From positions 7,913,501 through 7,977,500 of the forward strand of contig JAZGTH010000008.1 in NCBI GenBank assembly GCA_036877525.1: a stretch of DNA of 64,000 bases. The letters are read 5' to 3'. This DNA is from Chromobotia macracanthus (taxonomy: Eukaryota; Chordata; Actinopteri; Cypriniformes; Botiidae). The notes below the pieces were generated by a model. It searched no databases and was not told where the DNA came from. It saw only the letters and a program-made list of their open reading frames with translations. The translations under genes were made by a program, and so were the position numbers. This document shows positions 52,901-64,000 of this stretch, one piece after another (position 1 is the stretch's first letter; each line of letters opens with the position of its first letter).

Positions 52901-55900
52901 GCAGAATATAAACACAGAAGTATTCTTCAAACACTAGTGAATTGGATCATTTTAATTAAATGTAACTAAATTTATGACATTTCTCAATTATTTTTAATAC
53001 TGATAAAACTATGAGCTCACCGCAATGAATTCTGGGATTGTTTAGAGGGAGATATGCATTTTTGCCAAAACTCAGGTGTTTTATAAGACAATAAACCATA
53101 ATTTCGTGAGGTATTTCAAAGGCAACATAATCTGGAATGTCTCTACAACTCTTAAAAATATTGCCTCTCAAGGTTTTGGAACAGAGCTGATATAAGCTGT
53201 CAGCAGATTAGCAGCTGTTGGGTTAAGCCTCCTACCTGCTGATCTAGGTACTCCAGGTTCCTCTGAAGTTGCAGGTCTAAAATGTCCTCCTGATGTGTGC
53301 AGTGAAGCGACAGCAAAGCCCAGCGGGTCAAACCCAGTAACAGCAAACAGCACAGACACACCCGCAAAGCACCAGACAATGAGACAGAGATTGAAACACA
53401 GGAGAGGGCACACACACACACACACACACATATATGCTGATCGTGGCATTGATTATCACAAGTGTACAGTAGTAAGTTACGCTCATACACGTGTACAAGC
53501 ACAGACAAACTTCACATTCTCAATCTCTCAATAGTTAGTGCGCTTGATCGGTGGTACACACAAATTAACAGTGCCACATGATTTGCTTATTTTTAATTGA
53601 CGAGACTGCAATTGGTTTGTGCTTTGATAAATACATGCACAAATGTTCAAAAACTTGGACGTACCATTTTACTATGGAGAGAGGGGGATGCTGGGTAATT
53701 ATAGTGGTACATTCCTTGGCTGTATGAGCGGCGATCCCCAGGGAAATCATACTGAAACAAGAATCCATTACGGTAATTTAGACTCCACCCACAAAACGCC
53801 CACAGTCCGATCACTGATCGTTCGATGCACAGTGCAAAACGCTGACTCAAATCACCAGTTCCAACCTTGATCCCCACGATCAATTTTAGGCTGTAAGACC
53901 GTTTTCGTAACATTTCCATTAAGTAACAAAAAGGTAAAAAATGTTTTTAAAAGTTTTGGGAACATTCAAAACATCCAGTTTTTTAGACGTTGTATTAACG
54001 TTATTGTTTTCAACATTTTAAAATCTGTAACTTTTAAAAATGTTCCACTAATAACAAGACTAACGAAACTGCAAGAATTGCAAGTTTTTTGAGAACGTTG
54101 AGAGAACTTTTTTGAGAACTTTGACAGAACTTTGGCAGAACAGAAAACGTTAACCAATGTCATTCCCTGTTAGCTGGGATGTTGGTGCTACGCAACCTTT
54201 GTAACAGCACACAGGCCTTGAACATAATACAAGAAGGAGTTGACTGCTTTACATGACAGTCAAATGGTTTCTTCTTGTATAAGTAGGTTGTTCCTGCAAC
54301 AAGGACCAGACCTTTTGCTAACACATTCTAAAATACGTTCAATCCAAACCTCAAAAACAGTATTTTCATTCAGTTTTGACACTCTGACTATAGATGTCTT
54401 TTTGGATGTTTTGTAACTGACAGGTGTTTTTTACCTTGGGTGAGCTGAGTGACCTGCGCAAGCCGTAAACCGAAGGGTCAGCGTATATACCCTCCTCTCT
54501 GAACCGGCCGGGCATCCGATCAAACCTGGTGCTGGGCGAGCGGGCAGGTGAGGCAAAGCTGTGTGGAGAATATGGTCCTCCAGAGGAGGAAGAGGGCGAG
54601 CGAGGAACAGACCGTGACCGTGGCTGAACAGAAAGCCGTCGCATTGAGTTCTGAGCTGAATCCAGCTGGGTGTAATAGCCAGGGTGAGGGCCCTGGGGTC
54701 CCATCATCCACTGAGGGTCTCGAGGTTGCCCATACAGGGGTCCGTCTCGCAATGACCGTCTTCTCTCCTCCACAGTCCAGCGAGGGGGCGGTCGATCGTA
54801 CGCAGCCGACATGGAGCAGATGCTCTCGGGACGGACACCTGGTGGGTAGAGGGGATATTCCTCTACAAACGGAGGCCCGCCGTACACACCATAATAATCT
54901 GGAGACATACCACGGTTTACTGTGTAATACCTGGATGGACTGAGAAGACAGGCAAAAATTAAGATTATGATGGTACTCCTTACTGTCACTGGTAGTATCA
55001 GAAACTTCAAAAATGTTACATAAAAAAGGAGAAATTCACTACAAGGGCTTTTTTTAAAAAAGCAGAAATATTTTCTATGTTATCTGACACAGCACACTCT
55101 TCTGGTAATGTACATGTAACATGCATTTTCTGTAAAGCAGGTTTGAAACAATGTATGTATTGTAAAAAGTGCTATAAATGTTAATTCAATTGAAAAGCCC
55201 TAAATTTAAATTTCTGACTCTACTCACTGCTGACACTCAATCTGTTTCTCTCACCTGCGCCCCTCATCCAGAGGCACCATGGCTCTGCGCTGGTTAACCC
55301 ACTGCTGCAGCTGGGTCATAGAACTCTTTCTCTGGGCAAGTCTCTCTGGGGCCGTCCTGGGCACAAACCCTCTCCGCATCACCACGTTCTCCTCGTGCGG
55401 CTCCCGCATGTCCCTCATGTTTTCCTGGGATTGGTATCTTGAACCGTTGGGAGGACCGTAGTTACCCCATCCATTGGGTTGATGTGGTGCCAGGCCCCCT
55501 TTATCCCCCATCCTTCCCTCTACGTTTGGGGTCAACGGGGTGGTTGGCGTGGTATCTCCGGGCTTTAGCCCGTTGAGCTCGTGTTTGGTGGGTTCATGGG
55601 TGTTTGGCCTCTGGCTGTTGTTCTCCACATGAGCATTGGGTTCAAGTCGTTTGGCCACCATATCGCTTTGGTCAGCTGGAGAAGTGGACTCGGATTTATT
55701 TCTGCAGGACAGCAAGAGAGAAAAAGACAGATGAAAAATGAAAAATCAGTAAGAGATTGTCATAAAACAGCATCTGCAGTCTATAATAATTGTGATTCTA
55801 TTACCATCTCTGTTAGAAACCTAACATAGCAAATTACTTTACATACTTTTTATTACACATGTTGAAGTCAAATGAAGCCAAACTGGCATTTCATGGGAAA

Positions 55901-56243
55901 TTGGACCCAACAGCTTCATTATTAAAAAGATACCAGTGCAAATCGTGGTAAAGTGAGGAGACAGCTTTGAACATTGATCTGTTATGTATTTGCTCAACTT
56001 TTTTTAACCAGAAAAGTTATGGACTTCCAGCTATGGACAATATCAGTACAGCATTACCATATTAGTATTACTGCATATCAGTGTGTATTACACTGCATGC
56101 ACACGTGTTGTGTATACATGTGTGTACCTGGGTGTGGTCTGGTATTGGACCCTTGCAGCCTCACTCATGGCTTGGATCCACTCTTCCTGTTCCTGCTGGC
56201 TGTCTGCACTGAAGTAGTATGTTCGTGTTCCTGCGTGCTCAAC
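43917..56243 (-). CDS. plekha6: Pleckstrin homology domain-containing family A member 6, 5'-partial
   Basis: Scaffold with a phosphoinositide-binding PH domain, linked in the family to membranes and cell junctions. Twenty exons give 998 residues in one frame: 56243-56128, 55701-55255, 54930-54435, 53751-53665, 53289-53236, 52501-52421, 51395-51327, 51219-51139, 51016-50867, 50723-50628, 50069-49952, 49729-49590, 48368-48186, 47105-47030, 46876-46773, 46479-46303, 45923-45774, 45294-45161, 44987-44845, 44011-43917. In order: the PH C-terminal half (EHAGTRTYYFSAD, EEWIQAMSEAARVQ); RKSSMTQLQQWVNQRR; YPPGVRPESICSM; LQLQRNLEYLDQQ; the coiled-coil region; QKEFWRVQDVLEGL and NNPSRGTDTAKHRG; NSPASPLSS; PPRPPLPRSY; VGVVPPRTKSP; ERPKSAVFP; TPLSPEELKEKQKKVERIKT; EKRIEISCALA; and a C-terminal HIMKV, like human YTMRV. 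The amino terminus and first PH half lie beyond 64000, not between 56.3 and 64 kb as far as I can see. Confidence 0.95.
48186..48368 (-). other. plekha6: plekha6 exon encoding a PPRPPLP motif
   Basis: A 183-base, in-frame exon of 61 codons with clean splice sites on both sides. It encodes EVGPPRPPLPRSYQ, a second proline cluster (PPSIPPLPLDS) and a charged end (KDDEEFLSRK). Human PLEKHA5 has the near-identical VPPRPPLPRSYD followed by PPLPSDS at the same relative place. From memory the canonical human PLEKHA6 lacks this block. It would be a site for SH3 or WW partners (inference). Confidence 0.85.
49739..49765. repeat. (GA)n tract at a plekha6 splice acceptor
   Basis: An interrupted GA run. 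On the minus strand it is the CT-rich polypyrimidine tract just before the exon starting at 49729. Confidence 0.85.
53409..53430. repeat. (CA)n microsatellite
   Basis: Eleven CA units in a plekha6 intron. Confidence 0.95.
53885..54178. mobile_element. Inverted-repeat element (CCCAGCTAACA family), left-truncated copy
   Basis: The right end TGTTAGCTGGG is intact and the interior string GACGTTGTATTAACGTTA is shared with the 31519-31827 copy, as is 'ccattaagtaacaaaaa'. The left CCCAGCTAAC end is missing. It lies in a plekha6 intron. Confidence 0.75.
55802..55917. repeat. Dispersed 110-base repeat, copy 2
   Basis: Matches 1316-1425 in the same orientation (see that entry). It lies in a plekha6 intron between the second and first exons read here. 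Confidence 0.7.
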
Positions 56244-56324
56244 CTGCAAACAGAATGCAATACTGCCTTTTAAATCCTCACTCTCTTCTTCCTCCTCTTC
56301 CTCTGCCTCTTTTTCGCACCACAC
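56244..56324 (-). other. plekha6: Alternative 5' extension of the plekha6 PH exon (tandem acceptors)
   Basis: Two acceptors precede this exon. The inner one (TTCTGTTTGCAG) opens at 56243 and gives VEHAGTR, the family-standard junction. The outer one (CTCTCTTTCTGTTGCAG) opens at 56324, exactly 81 bases earlier and in the same frame. Using it would add 27 residues, VWCEKEA, seven glutamates, then SEDLKGSIAFCLQ, between the two halves of the PH domain. The outer site has the stronger polypyrimidine tract. From memory, human PLEKHA7 carries an insert at the equivalent place. Usage is not shown by the sequence. Confidence 0.5.
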
Positions 56325-57719
56325 CTGCAACAGAAAGAGAGAGAAGACAATATTACTGAATTGTCCTACAGTCGCACCCGTTATGCAAGAACATGCAGTA
56401 AACTTGACACCACAGGAAAAACAGAGCATGCAAAACAGAACCAGCAGAGCACATGCAAAAATTCAAGTTACAACTGTAACAGTCTGCGCATGAAGGATAT
56501 GTTTGACAGACGTATTTAAGTGTGAATTCAGAAGTATTAACTGTTTAGGACAACTGTCACGTGAGACTTTTCTGAGACCTAACATGCATGTTGATTGGAT
56601 GATTGAAGTTGCCATGCAAGCACACGCAGTGTTAACATACAATGACATAATCTTCACCTAAAATCATATTCATAATCAATGAGAACTTTGGTCAGATGCC
56701 TCCAGTCTCAGAGATGCCTACTAGAGACTTGTTATGGGTGTATTCTAAAAGCATTTATCATGCTACCTGGAGAAAATTATATAAAGAGAGAGATTTGGGT
56801 AGAACATGCAAAACCAGACTCACAGAGTTACTATACTCTAATAAAGAACACAGACAAGTAAGATCCACTATCTAGAAGTCATTCAGTCTTATATAGAACC
56901 TGTCATTCAATTTTCACATATAGAATTGTGGGTACAGAACCCACAACTTTTGCTTTGTCATTACTGGTCTTATGTTACTGTTTGCTCTGAAACCATGTGA
57001 GTCTGATCTAGAGTCATGCAGTTACAAAAGCAAAAGATGTGCTCTGGATTACCTACTAACAAAGGGCTCATCAGCACATGGATGTTGATACACTCAGGGA
57101 TCCTCGGGGGGTGGGGTGGAGCGGAGGACAGAGGAGATGAGACTGCATGAATATGACTGGGTCATATATGAAGGGCTAGGACAACCTAACTGGTTAGATG
57201 TGAGCTAGATGTGGTAAACAACACATTTAGTGAGTTATCTTAATGAGGTGGTCAATATTGTGCATTAATATCCTGACAAAATAGCAGTGAGTAGCAGTGT
57301 AGCTATGCTCTGTTATGGAGTATTTTAAACACAACACATCATCCATTATGCATGTATGACGCACACAAATATTAAAGATGTTTACAACACTGCAGATCAA
57401 AACTTGTCCACATGAGGGCAACACAGAATCATTTCTTTAAGTTCTTTGAGTACAATAGGGAAGCATCAAACAAACAACAACATTGCATGAGATTCTGTGG
57501 ACAGACAATTGATACACAGCAAAATAAAGAACAAAAAATATATATTAAATGAAACAATCTTGCTCTCAAAACTTAATACACAATCACAACATTTTCATGT
57601 CATAGAATATGCTGTTTCCTGTACAATCTAGAAAATCTCAGCTATGCTCAGATTCATACAAATCTGTACCTTAATGTTGTACAACTTCTGTCTCTTAATC
57701 AGACCAACAATGCAAAAAG

Positions 57720-57751
57720 CCCACACACACACAAACAAACACACACGCACA
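57720..57751. repeat. CA-rich simple repeat
   Basis: Interrupted (CA)n with CAAA and CACG units, in the presumed plekha6 intron. Confidence 0.85.
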
Positions 57752-59050
57752 CTGACAGTTTCGCAGGCAGGTTGGGAAACACTGCCCTATGCACAGCAGG
57801 TTCTCCTGAATGAAGAAGGTGTGTCTTTATTATGAAATCTGACAATCACTGCAACCTATAGTAATGTTAAACTATAAAAACGTCTGTAATTCAGCAGGTC
57901 TACCATTGTTAATCTTAAACAGTCTTGATAAAGGCATAAAATACTTAATCATGTAAGGGTGTGCCAACGTTAGTTTCATGCAATCAAATCATTAAGGGAA
58001 TGTTAATCCGAAGAACAGTTAGCTAATTGACCTCAAAGAGCATTAAGAAACAAATTATATTTTTGAATAGACAAAAATGCAATATATAAAACCTGATCAA
58101 CAGGGTTTGTTTTAAATACACAGAATTCAAAGTTTGTTAAATGACTTTGTGACTTTGTTAAATACACAGTCATATGCAGATATAGAGCTTTGCTATGTGA
58201 ATCGTCTTGTAAGAACAACAAGCTTCATCATGCAAACATATTTAACAATACTTAATCAACATAACTCCAAATTTCCCAGAATAACAAGAGCACAGAGACT
58301 GAAATAACCTCACTGTAAATAATAACAGAGCTCTTCGTTGATTCACAGACTGAATCGTCCTCATTTCCTGTTCATTCAGCAAATAAAACACATGTTGTGT
58401 GCATGCTTTAAATTCTGTCCAAACTGAAACAGACATTTGATGGTGCAGGAAACAGAAAGTCAAAACAAACCTTCTGTAGCTTGTATCAAGGAGGTTTCTC
58501 AACTTACAAAAACCTGCCATGCTATCACAAGTTTTACCTTTGTACCTGCCAAGAGAAAAGCTTTTTTGCTTTAATAAAACCTCTCCCTTAGGAAACTGTC
58601 AAACACTCCCTCACTATTGATTCATTGAAGGGCTTGGCAAATTCTGTACTTTCTGTCTGTATTCAATTTGACAGAGAGGGCTTTGTTTCTCTGCGAATTA
58701 TTAAATGGATCTTAGTTGGCACTTTAAAAGTTTGTTTATCTTAAAAGTAGCTGGCTTGTTATAGTGTAACTAACCCTTTAGCATATCTTTCTGCAAGGAA
58801 ATCCTGTGTGTAACACCTACTCTGTTTGGAAGTTTGCAGGTATGTGACAAGTATTTGACATAGCTTTGTAAGGATGCATGACAAATGATTTCAGACTCAA
58901 GTGAGACCAGTTTGTGAAGCTGGTGCAAGCACAGCGATTCTTAGTGTAACATTATACAAAGTTTGGCTCTACATAATTTAAACAGTGCAGAGTCATTTTT
59001 ATTCTAGATCTAGCAGCCAGATCAGAACTTAAAAACATCTACAGTGCCCA

Positions 59051-59203
59051 CCCAACTAACAGTTATAGGTTGTAAGAATGTTTCCCTAAGGTTTCCATTA
59101 AGTAACAAAAACGTTATTTTGTATGTTCTAGGAACGCTCAAAACGCCCAGTTTTTTGAAAAACTGTTCCCTGTTTTCTGAAAGAATGTTCCCTGTTAGCT
59201 GAG
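59051..59203. mobile_element. Short internal-deletion copy of the CCCAGCTAACA element
   Basis: It begins CCCAACTAACAGTTATAGG and ends TGTTAGCTGAG, with 'tttccattaagtaacaaaaacg' inside. At about 153 bases it is half the length of the 31519-31827 copy, so it looks like an internal deletion derivative. Confidence 0.75.
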
Positions 59204-62200
59204 CAGAAGACTTTCCTTAAATCAACCAGGAGTGTTGGTAAACAGGTTTTGGTGACACTTTAACACTGTGTAAATAACCTCCACAAATGTTGTTTGAAAA
59301 GGCAGCCTGAATTCAACATTTTCTTAGAGACTAGGTCAGACATTTAAATTTACAGTGCTGTCACGTCAGACTCTTGTCTGGTCTGTCTTTATGCTACCTC
59401 CTCTAACCAATAAGCCATCCTTTATCAAAACAAACATGGTACCTCCATCTGTTCACAAATCAGAAATCAGAGAGCCACCAGGACTGTAAAATCTCCCATC
59501 ATGCAGTATGTCAGTGCTGGTCTAAATTTAGACCAGGCTTAATTATGACCTAATTGAAAACATTTGTCAACGTTGGTCTGCGAAGAGAAATTTCATGCAT
59601 AGCCCTCTCAGAATGGTGGAACTTCTCACACACAGCTCAATATCTTCATGAGCTAGGAGAGACCATCAACCTCCATCAGCCTCCAGAAGATCAAACACTT
59701 CATCACAGTGTGGCTATGCAGCCGAGATGAATTAGCCTGAGGGAGCTATCTCAGGAACAGAGAAACAAAGAGCATTTACTGAAATGACGTCCTGCTTTGG
59801 TGCACCTGCTGATGCAAGTGAAGGCAACACATCAGACTAGAAGATGATCTGATAAGGCTGACGTTCATTTGGCCCTTTTATTTTATTACACATGAAAGAA
59901 GTTCAAGCTGCAACAGTATCACTGTAATCTGAGGTTGGTTTGTTGTCCCTCACAGTGCCAGGAGCTCTTAGTCTCCTGTAGCAAGAACACTGTGGGCGTG
60001 GCCTGGCCTGAGCACCATTAGCTACAATAATCTATCATACAGTGGTGGAAGCTAGCCATGTTTGTGTCAATGACTACACCAAATCTCCTACATTTCCCCA
60101 TTTATTGTTGATGTGACTTTGTGTTGGGTCCTGTTTCAGGCACAGCAGCGTTTATTTCAACAGGCCACAATGAAAGCCACTGCAGGTTATTTCCTCTGAG
60201 TATAATATCCATTAAATATACTGTCTCGGCTCTCCTTACTGACCCATTTATACAGCACAAAACAAGCTGTTGCTATGTTTTAGATGGGATTTCTTTGTTT
60301 TGTTCTAGTAAATCCTTCAATGGCCTTGGAGACACAGAAAACACTACTGAGAAACACTGCAAGACACAATCATTGTCCTAATAATAATTTTTTTCTAGTA
60401 AAAATATTTCAACATCAAAGATAAAGTCACTTATAAAGCTGCATAAGAACTTTTTTTTTACAATATACCTTTAATTAAGAAAATTATTTTTTCTTGTTTA
60501 AGGCAGAGACGTTGTGAGGTTTATGCTTTAAATGATCTAAAAAGAATAACAATATTTTGACAACGGGGTTAAGAAAAACAAACCTAATTCTTGATAAATT
60601 TCTTCAAAAATTTAATAAAAAGCAAAACTTAATTTTTTTAAACACATCTAGTTTTAAATATGTTTAAAAAATGACAAAAATAATGATTAAATAATTATTA
60701 TAAAGATCTTTTCACTTGCTCTAATACTCAAATAATGCTCAAATCCATTGGAAAAACAATCACTGTGAGTTTTATTGGGTAGAAAACTTCAGAGGATGAG
60801 CAATCCATCTGTCTATACCTGTTAAATCAAACCGCTGCCAGTCTGACATTGTGTGGGGAATGTTACACTGGACAGCAGGTGCCAACGCCCACAGCAGCTC
60901 AATGTAAACAAAGAGGATCAGGGCGATTCCCTGCCTTTATTTTGTGAGGAGGAAGCAGACAGTCAGGCTTCACAAGGTATGGAAATGACAGCCCTCTGCT
61001 TTCCTGTCTCCCTGCCTCTGTCATTCTGTTCGTCTCTTTCTTCCTCTCTCATTTAGAGTATACATCACAGATAGTTATATCCATTCAGTCATGCGTAGCT
61101 AATAGACTGAACTCTATTGTTGTTGATCCTTATGTTACCTGATCACAGAGCCCAGACGAACGGTGCGCATGTGTGGATAAACTAAGGAGGTCTGTAATAC
61201 CTCACAGATATTCATTAGTATTTTCATTCATCTTAATGACAATTTCTCATCTGGTGCAGGACTGCCTGGACGTATGCAGTTTGAATGCTGGCATCTTTGC
61301 TTAGGGGGCTCAGGTTTTGCAGACAGGGTTTATGAGCTAATCACCTGAGTTGTAAATGTCATGTGACTAATTATTGTGGAGAATGACATCATGACAATGC
61401 TGACTGAATGATGAAAGAACCAGATTAGACCCAGATGGGTTAGTTACAATATCTACCATCAGGGCCTAACTCAACCAGGCTAAACTTTTTTATGGCTAAA
61501 ACACACTTTTAAGAAAGTATGATGCCAAACAACGTTCACTTAACTTATTCGGTAAAAGTCACAAAACTCACAAAGCCCCATCCCGGCTGTTAAACATACT
61601 GTAAAGTGTGGTCTGCGACCCAGCTGCAACGGCAAACAGCCGGGAAACGCACATGCAACATTACAGGGAGGTTGCAACCACAGCTGTAGTCTGATGTTCT
61701 CCAACATGTTGACAAAGCAGTTAACAGCACGAGCCAGACAACAGCAAAAACATGGGGGGAACTGCAAAATGAATGATTGCAGCAACCTTTAATGACTGGG
61801 CTTTGCAGAGATCAGCTCTGTCTAACACCCACACACACACACATACTCTCTTTCTGGATGGCGTCTGTCTATTCTGAGAGCTCTGATGAGTCCATATGTC
61901 TGATAAGAGAGACGCCTGCCTCACTCCATAACATTAAGACTTCAATCAGTTCCTAAAACCGCACAATATAATTTGCAAAGTTAATGCAAAACTAAGCTGG
62001 ACTGTAACCATTATAATCAATAAAGCTTTGCCATGTAAAAAGTTGATGGACATTTTCTGTTCATTTAAAACGAAACAAAATATTTGTTTTTGATAAACTA
62101 TCTCTAAGATGGTGGAAACTGGTTTTAAAAAGGGTTCGGAGCTCAATACTGGCACCACAGAGGTTTTAGGAGTAAACAGACAGTGGAGACTACAGAGGCA

Positions 62201-64000
62201 GGTGAGAATCAGAGGTTTGCTCAAAGACTCCATCAACAGCTCTTTCTGATTTGGCTGCAAAGCCCTGTTTTATGGTCCACCCTACCGTAGGGAAATGTAT
62301 TTACTGACAATTCATTAGAAACACATCTGAAAGCTGACGAGCCTTATCTGTACATCCCACATGCTTTGAAAACAGGTCTGGTTCTGCCCCTGGATCAGCT
62401 GTTGAGGATGGCAGACTCACCGTCTGATCTTTTATGTTTCTGCCATTCAGCCGTCTGAGGAAAGTGGGAAAACTTTCAACTCCACAGCAGTTACACAACC
62501 AGCCTTCATTAATATTTCAGAGCAACTATAATGGAACATTAGAATAAGTGAGAGGAGGTAAAAGAAAAAATAACCAGGGATGTTATAGCCTATATACACA
62601 CGAATGCAGACATTTACCAACCCACCAACAGTAAATCTATACTACATTACAATACAATTATATGTACTACAGACAACTCTGAGTTCTTGTGCATTTTAAT
62701 TATTGCATTTCTGTGTGTAAACATGGCAGATAGGCATCTTTGACTCTCGTGACACAGGCTGTTTTTGTACTGTTTCATGCAACAAGCGCCACCTTTATAA
62801 GACCCAACTTTTTATTTTGAGACATTAAAAACAATATTTTTTTTACATTTGAGGTATTGTTAGATTTAGCTTCTGTAACACACACACAGATATAGCAGGC
62901 CTGAAACAATTCAGAGACAGAAAATATAATGACTCTTCTGCGTGAAACAGGAGAATTTCCTGCACCCTGCAGCCAATTACCACTTCTGATCTTGGCACAA
63001 CTGACGAGAATTTCATGAAAGAAATGGCAGTACATCAAGGAGAAGCACCTGAATACAGGGACCCAGGGCAAAATGCACTGCGTCAGAGTCATTTCTGCTT
63101 CTTTTGTGAGGGCAACATGATACATGTAACTATCCACTGTCACAGAGCGGGTTAGAGAATGGCTGACTAAACACGGCTCTCTCTCTTTCTCTCTCCCCTG
63201 CGTACATGGTCACACACAACAAACACACCTTAGTGTTTCCCGCTTAATTATTAACACTCTGTTGGGTTATATTTTTAGAGATATACTATGACACATATGA
63301 TGGTTTCATGACTTTTGTGATTTTTATTATGCTGCTTGTCATTAAAACCATGCTGACGTGGCTTCACAATGAAACTGTGGCACAGGGGTCTGTGATATGA
63401 GAGTGACACATTGTACATCTTCTGCCTTTGGGTGTAGATCCAAGACACTACAGGTTTACTGTGACTGATAGTTCTTATTGTCCTGCATGTATATCGTTGG
63501 AGTATATAATAGCTTTTCTTTTGTAGGAGACCATTCCACACCTTTGGATATGTTTTCAGGAACACGTGGATGGGCGTTAATGGGTTTTATTGGTGCAATG
63601 GTGGTTTTTCTCTCCAGCTCTGATATTTCCATGGGGGATGAATATTAGACGCAGACGTGCGAAACCCAAACTGTTCATCACGTTTGAAAATCGAGAACTA
63701 AATCCACATTTGGCAGGTTTTAAAATAAACATGATCTCATGATCGAAAGAATAGAACTGTCCCCTTCTTCCTCAGCTTAACAGATGTATATGATACTTAA
63801 TACATTAACCTTTTTAATATATTTATAATAGAAGATACATACAAACATATAAAAAAATATGAAAATGATTAAAGTAACATTTTTTATAAAACAATTTTAA
63901 TATTAATTTAAATGAATATAATAAATACTACTTATGTAACTTAATCCTTAAAATGTTTAAATCTTAAATGATCATAAATTATTATTAATACTCTAACAAG

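Larger units (their letters stand above)
56325..64000 (-). other. Presumed large plekha6 intron, no coding exon found
   Basis: The PH domain is interrupted at 56243 and its first half (expected to contain a Lys-Arg-Trp-Phe-type core) is not found anywhere up to 64000. I therefore read this as one or more introns. It contains a short copy of the CCCAGCTAACA element at 59051-59203 and a CA-rich tract at 57720-57751. Small unrecognised exons cannot be excluded. Confidence 0.55.

Noticed and set aside
54548..54943. 131-codon plus-strand frame
   Set aside because: Antisense shadow of the long plekha6 exon 54435-54930.
56088..56429. The whole 113-codon open frame as one exon
   Set aside because: Only the parts bounded by splice sites (56128 to 56243 or 56324) are plausible. 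The upstream part is intron that happens to be open.
62420..62460. Short exon-like minus-strand segment (CCTCAG, 30-odd bases, then GTGAGT)
   Set aside because: Splice sites look good but the coded peptide (TAEWQKHKRSD) has no counterpart I know in PLEKHA6 and cannot be joined to the PH exon with confidence.

Overview
This is vertebrate nuclear DNA from a bony fish, most likely an otophysan or cypriniform. Genes are split into many short exons with GT-AG introns, non-coding DNA is AT-rich, and there are many fish-type inverted-repeat elements, SINE-like tails and microsatellites. The kisspeptin core YNLNSFGLRY is the teleost Kiss1 form. All identifications come from reading the translated sequence against remembered family sequences; no search was run.

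Layout. 1-7.9 kb: no gene recognised. 7.9-10.7 kb (minus): optc (opticin), a complete CDS in six exons; a probable non-coding first exon ends near 11.58 kb. 11.8-20.1 kb: intergenic, with inverted-repeat elements. 20.1-26.5 kb (plus): a complete CSF-1 gene, probably csf1b, in seven coding exons. 26.5-30.8 kb: intergenic between convergent gene ends. 30.8-33.3 kb (minus): a small transmembrane tyrosine-motif adaptor, probably the fish LAX1 counterpart. 34.2-35.1 kb (minus): kiss1, two coding exons. 36.7-38.8 kb (minus): golt1a, five coding exons. 43.9 kb to beyond the right edge (minus): plekha6, twenty coding exons read here, from mid PH domain to the stop codon. The first half of the PH domain and the amino terminus are not in the window.

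The minus-strand order plekha6, golt1a, kiss1, with a LAX1-like gene and optc nearby, matches the gene neighbourhood I know from human 1q32.1 (OPTC, LAX1, KISS1, GOLT1A, PLEKHA6). CSF1 is not in that human block, so its place between optc and the adaptor is a fish feature or a rearrangement. The genes do not form an operon. They act in the eye matrix (optc), macrophage growth (csf1b), immune-receptor signalling (adaptor), reproductive neuroendocrine control (kiss1), Golgi traffic (golt1a) and membrane or junction scaffolding (plekha6).

The points most worth a second look are a tandem pair of in-frame 3' splice sites that would put a 27-residue, glutamate-rich insert inside the plekha6 PH domain; an adaptor with almost no ectodomain and overlapping Grb2-type and ITIM-type tyrosines; and three copies of one inverted-repeat element in or between these genes. 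I found no operon, CRISPR array, tRNA, rRNA or integrated virus.
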